A DNA stretch of 37,121 nucleotides, from assembly GCA_024401335.1 (NCBI GenBank), contig JAKSLH010000004.1, positions 1 through 37,121 on the forward strand, read 5' to 3'. The stretch is from Bacteroidales bacterium (GTDB lineage: Bacteria > Bacteroidota > Bacteroidia > Bacteroidales > Marinilabiliaceae). Position 1 is the first letter of the stretch, and each line of letters opens with the position of its first letter. Of the stretch, positions 35,001 through 37,121 are shown piece by piece. Below the pieces are notes generated by a model, which had not been told where the DNA came from, made no database searches, and worked only from the letters and a program-made list of their open reading frames with translations. The translations under genes and the position numbers were made by a program.

Positions 35001-35266
35001 TCGACCTCCTTTGGCTCTAAACCAACGAAAGAGACCTTAATAGAGTATGGACCACCAGCACGCAAGCCTTGAATCGTATAACGACCCTCAGCATTTGTGA
35101 TAGCGCCATAAACAGAACCCGAAGGAACGTGAGTTGCAACAACTGTCGCACCGATCACCTCTCCTTGAGAATCAGTTACCTTTCCTGAGATTGATGATGT
35201 TGTAACCTGTGCCAGCATAGAAACTGACATCAACAACATCATAACCATAGAAACGACATTTTTCAT
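32099..35266 (-). CDS. TonB-dependent receptor, Oar-like, with N-terminal carboxypeptidase-like domain
   Basis: 1055 residues. Signal peptide (first 19 residues), then a carboxypeptidase-regulatory-like beta domain (SISGKVTDSQGEVIGATV...NAEGRYTIQGL, about 24-110), a plug with VVVGNA, IADVVRYSPQV and FQVDGAMNNDVFGL, and a long beta-barrel ending GQIGLKFTF with a terminal aromatic. This is the Oar-type branch rather than SusC: there is no SusD-like lipoprotein beside it and it forms a single-gene unit closed by the terminator at 32024-32061. Role: TonB-driven outer-membrane uptake or transport. The ligand cannot be told from sequence. A leader of about 185 bases with a hairpin may precede it. 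Confidence 0.95.
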   Translation of the reverse strand: MKNVVSMVMMLLMSVSMLAQVTTSSISGKVTDSQGEVIGATVVATHVPSGSVYGAITNAEGRYTIQGLRAGGPYSIKVSFVGLEPKEVDNVTLQLGETFRYSVKLEESSQMLAETVVVGNALDAGKTGAAMHINSEKIEKLPSINHSIADVVRYSPQVRVTEGGAMYFAGTNNRYNSFQVDGAMNNDVFGLTANGSNGGQAGTNPISMETIEQIQVQVAPYDVTQGGFTGGSINAITKSGTNDLHGSIYSYILNEGLIGKSYTLINGKKAEKLQDQRDYTIGVTLGGPIIKDKLFFFGSFEHADKSYDNNYGLGSAQSKVDSKVASEILAFVKAEAAKQGVTYNGNLDPIEEYTKSNKASLKLDWNINDRNHASLRWSLVSAGQINNTSGASSLCADTYSYEFESKTNSFAFELHSRIGDNKNNEFHATYVRVRDKRNPSEAFPMISISNVGNGTLNIGNERSSMANGLDQDIFTFTDNFSWYLGSHTVKAGTHNEFYSFSNLFIQDLYGSYYYNSVDDFYAGKINRYRYGQANEKVTGDPRWAASFGAGQLGFYVQDKWNVTDDFDVTLGLRADMPLFFDTPAENAEFNAYAAEQGWDTKTNQKLSSAPMWSPRLGFHWDMNDNRTITLRGGVGIFTGRVPFVWLSNNFSNTGIQLVTADLRTPSDVNLILNPNGQTANLDPSALTSTPAANNQLINVFDKDFKFAQSLRANLALDVKDAAGIKWTLEGIYSKTLNDLLVQNLNVTATGKTFAQSYAGSTDNRPMFQKGKYNAIYYLTNTDGGYSVNLSLKADKSFENGLDLSASYTYTHSEVINPGTSSVAASNWQYNYTHDDPNNPKLQTSCFNIPHQLLASVYYHIDWNKNAENNTHRTTVGLVYRGTSGVPYAVYVNGDVNGDGGNNDLFYIPTDKEIDQMVANNMFNATDKYSAEAQAAGMKAWIAGDKYMKEHRGEYFEGYDANEDFENHFDFHIDHKYGFKLAGQLRYFSVSFDIMNVGNMFNDEWGRTLGTSYNYYSPVSYSKGQYQFLHDEKYNMRSYTDYYSRWRGQIGLKFTF

Positions 35267-35568
35267 TTAGTTTTTCTTTTAAGGTTATTATTTGTAGAAT
35301 TTATTTCTGCGATATAGAGATTGCTGACAGAATGATTGCCAGCGTATGCAGTGAGTGAAGAGTCTCCTAACGTCAAGGAGATACTGCCAAATCCAATATA
35401 TGTATTCTTCCGAATGAATAGTCATCTCGGTAAAATAGGATTACATTTATGACTCAAAATTAGTTATTTATCATCACATAATAATCACATGAGAAAGGAA
35501 TTATAATAATTTAAGAGAGTTTTCTATACAATAGCAAGCATAAAACAACATATATCTACTATAGAACA
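35267..35568. other. Leader and upstream region of the TonB receptor gene
   Basis: About 300 bases without a gene. Going with the minus strand it holds a -7-like TAATTTTG (35455-35462), a second weaker TGGATTTG closer in, and a small hairpin (TCTCCT, 7-base loop, AGGAGA) at 35363-35381 in the presumed leader. The part beyond 35462 is AT-rich with nothing recognised. Confidence 0.45.
35455..35462 (-). promoter_or_regulatory. Candidate -7 element of the TonB receptor gene
   Basis: TAATTTTG on the minus strand matches TAnnTTTG; no -33 box at the usual distance. It would give a leader of about 185 bases. Confidence 0.35.
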
Positions 35569-35603
35569 CAAAAAAGGCCTGAAGAAACAAATCTCCAGGC
35601 CTT
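35569..35603 (-). terminator. Intrinsic terminator after ndk
   Basis: On the minus strand AAGGCCTG, a loop of about 14 bases and CAGGCCTT form the stem, followed by further T. It lies 21 bases beyond the ndk stop. Confidence 0.85.
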
Positions 35604-35623
35604 GACTGATATAGAACCAGAAA

Positions 35624-36082
35624 TTAATATTCCATTCCATTATCTGTAGCATCCTCTACTCTCAACCATTCACGACGGCTAAAGAAGAATGAGCTTTCAC
35701 GATCAGCGCTAGCATCAGAGTCAGAACCATGAACAGCATTGTGAGCCTTAGAAGTAGCGAAGAGCTTACGGATAGTGCCTTCTTCTGCCTGAGCAGGGTC
35801 AGTAGAACCAATGAGCTTACGGAAGTCGGCTACTGCATTATCCTTAAGAAGAACCATTGCGATGATTGGTCCTGAAGACATGAAGTCGATAAGTTCCTGA
35901 TAAAATGGCTTGCCTTCGTGCTCTGCATAGAACTCTGCAGCATCAGAAGGAGTAAGACGAACTGTCTTGATTGCAGCGATCTTGAATCCTGCGTCTTCTA
36001 TCTTAGAAAGAATGTGGCCTATATGGTGGTTATGAACAGCACCAGGCTTAATCATTGAAAAAGTTTTGTTACTAGTACTCAT
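35624..36082 (-). CDS. ndk: Nucleoside diphosphate kinase
   Basis: 152 residues from ATG 36082. The open frame to 36121 crosses the promoter, and MSTSNKTFSMIKPGAV is the standard family start. It transfers the terminal phosphate between nucleoside tri- and diphosphates through a phospho-histidine; the active-site His is in NAVHGSDSDASADRE. Other motifs: TFSMIKPGAV and GPIIAMVL. It has its own promoter and terminator, and is divergent from the DHH phosphoesterase, with a shared regulatory gap of 109 bases. Confidence 0.96.
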   Translation of the reverse strand: MSTSNKTFSMIKPGAVHNHHIGHILSKIEDAGFKIAAIKTVRLTPSDAAEFYAEHEGKPFYQELIDFMSSGPIIAMVLLKDNAVADFRKLIGSTDPAQAEEGTIRKLFATSKAHNAVHGSDSDASADRESSFFFSRREWLRVEDATDNGMEY

Positions 36083-36110
36083 AGAATTTGGTAAATTGTT
36101 TTTGTATACC

Positions 36111-36142
36111 CAAAAGTACATTTTCGTTTTGGCAAAAGCAAG
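36111..36142 (-). promoter_or_regulatory. Promoter of ndk
   Basis: The minus strand reads CTTG (36139-36142), 20 bases, then TACTTTTG (36111-36118). One mismatch from the consensus; 28 bases before the start codon. Confidence 0.65.
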
Positions 36143-36160
36143 AGTTTAGTGAAAAATCTT

Positions 36161-36168
36161 TAATTTTG
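36161..36168 (+). promoter_or_regulatory. -7 element of the DHH phosphoesterase gene
   Basis: TAATTTTG on the plus strand lies 23 bases before ATG 36192. Its -33 region would fall on the -33 box of the divergent ndk promoter, so the two may compete for polymerase. Confidence 0.5.
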
Positions 36169-36191
36169 CACAAAAATTCAAACCTGACAAA

Positions 36192-37121
36192 ATGGTTATT
36201 GCAGATACAGACATCAACAGATTTATTGAAATCATCAACAAAAACAACACTTTCGTACTGACATGCCACACAAATCCAGATGGAGATGCTTTAGGATCGA
36301 CTCTGGGACTTAGAAAAGCCCTCATGAACATGGGCAAAGAAGTGACAATCATTACACCAGACCTCGCGCCAACATTCTATTCATGGATGCCAGGATATAA
36401 GACATTGCGCACATATGAAAGAGAGCAAGAAGATTGCGAGAAGATCATAGACGCAGCAGACGTCATATTCATCATGGACTACAACGACCTGAAGCGCATC
36501 AAGAGTTTAGGAGAGAAGCTACAGACGCTAAGCAAGCCAACGGTCATGATAGACCATCACCTAGATCCCAAGATGGAAGCTGACGTGACAATATCATTTC
36601 CTAAAGCATCGGCCACATGCGAGCTAGTCTATAACATCCTGTCACAGGCAAATCTCGAACAATATATAGACATTGATTCAGCGACAAACATATACACAGG
36701 AATACTCACAGACACAGGAGGATTATCGTACAACTCAAGTGATCCTGAGCTGTATATTGTAATGGCGAACCTACTTCGCAAGGGCATTGACAAGCCAAAC
36801 ATCCACGAGAAGGTATTCAACAACAAGACCGTGCGCAGACTCAAGTTATTAGGATACACCCTCAGCCGAAAGCTCAAGCGAATAGAGAAATATCCTCTTG
36901 CCATCATGACACTTGATGCAAAAGAGCTTGAGCAGTACAACTACAACACAGGTGACACAGAAGGCTTCGTAAACTACCCTCTTCAGGTAAAAGACATCAT
37001 AGCGACAGCCTTCATCATGGAGCGTCCGGACGGCATCAAGATATCACTACGTTCAAAAGGCACGTTCCCTGTCAACGAATTCTCAGCCCGTTACTATGGC
37101 GGTGGAGGACATCTGAATGCA
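36192..37121 (+). CDS. DHH/DHHA1 phosphoesterase (NrnA-like), 3' end missing (runs off right edge)
   Basis: 310 codons are present with no stop; the family is usually near 340 residues, so little is lost. The DHH domain motifs are all visible: CHTNPDGDALGSTLGL (metal-binding Asp pair), MDYND, the namesake DHH in MIDHHLDP, and TDTGGLSY. The DHHA1 substrate-binding motif GGGGHLNA lies at the edge. Family members act as nano-RNases and as phosphatases for 3'-phosphoadenosine-5'-phosphate, and some hydrolyse cyclic dinucleotides; sequence alone does not decide which. Divergent from ndk. Confidence 0.93.
   Translation, partial: MVIADTDINRFIEIINKNNTFVLTCHTNPDGDALGSTLGLRKALMNMGKEVTIITPDLAPTFYSWMPGYKTLRTYEREQEDCEKIIDAADVIFIMDYNDLKRIKSLGEKLQTLSKPTVMIDHHLDPKMEADVTISFPKASATCELVYNILSQANLEQYIDIDSATNIYTGILTDTGGLSYNSSDPELYIVMANLLRKGIDKPNIHEKVFNNKTVRRLKLLGYTLSRKLKRIEKYPLAIMTLDAKELEQYNYNTGDTEGFVNYPLQVKDIIATAFIMERPDGIKISLRSKGTFPVNEFSARYYGGGGHLNA

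Noticed and set aside
32099-35266. SusC-type glycan uptake locus
   Set aside because: No SusD-like lipoprotein or glycoside hydrolase lies beside the receptor, and its domain order is Oar-like.
1-37121. CRISPR array, tRNA, rRNA, insertion sequence or prophage
   Set aside because: No spaced direct repeats, cloverleaf sequences, transposase or phage structural motifs were seen on either strand.

Overview
The window looks like chromosome from a Bacteroidales bacterium, most likely Prevotella or a close relative. The evidence is the recurrent Bacteroidetes promoter element TAnnTTTG about 19-20 bases downstream of a TTTG-like box, the near absence of Shine-Dalgarno sequences, a type III glutamine synthetase grouped with dapL and dapF, an Oar-like TonB receptor, a BspA-type leucine-rich-repeat lipoprotein and a TANFOR-like surface protein. 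No phage, insertion sequence, tRNA, rRNA or CRISPR array was seen.

Region 1 (1-6295, minus strand) is accessory. A 1157-residue secreted protein has a TANFOR-like N-terminus, a metzincin-like zinc site (HELGHGVNVLH) and an AT-rich C-terminal domain with a second zincin-like motif (EEFFHAAH). It overlaps by ATGA a membrane-anchored protein of 267 residues. Next come a 120-residue in-frame miniature of the big protein, a second 268-residue paralogue of the anchored protein, and a secreted Fn3-like protein that runs off the left edge. Order, translational coupling, paralogy and sharp base-composition steps all resemble a polymorphic toxin-immunity locus with an orphan cassette. This is the best candidate for an undescribed system here.

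Region 2 (6458-21265) is a two-component-controlled export system in three blocks: adaptor plus TolC-like channel (6458-9044, minus), a Fis-type response regulator plus histidine kinase (9222-10802, plus), and an ABC ATPase plus two MacB/FtsX-type permeases (15518-21154, minus). The housekeeping operon dapF-dapL-glnN (10906-15253, minus) lies between the blocks. The same 17-base palindrome occurs exactly twice, once between the divergent tolC-like and regulator promoters and once upstream of the ATPase, so it probably marks one regulon. dapF has its own near-perfect promoter with a different palindrome over the predicted transcription start.

Region 3 (21557-29335, plus) holds an LRR lipoprotein, an M13 metallopeptidase lipoprotein, ygiQ overlapping cdd, and ffh-folD, each group with a recognisable promoter or terminator.

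Region 4 (29350-36082, minus) holds two secreted proteins built from degenerate glucosaminidase-like repeats, a lipoprotein DRGH nuclease, an Oar-like TonB-dependent receptor without a SusD partner, and ndk. A DHH-family phosphoesterase diverges from ndk and runs off the right edge.
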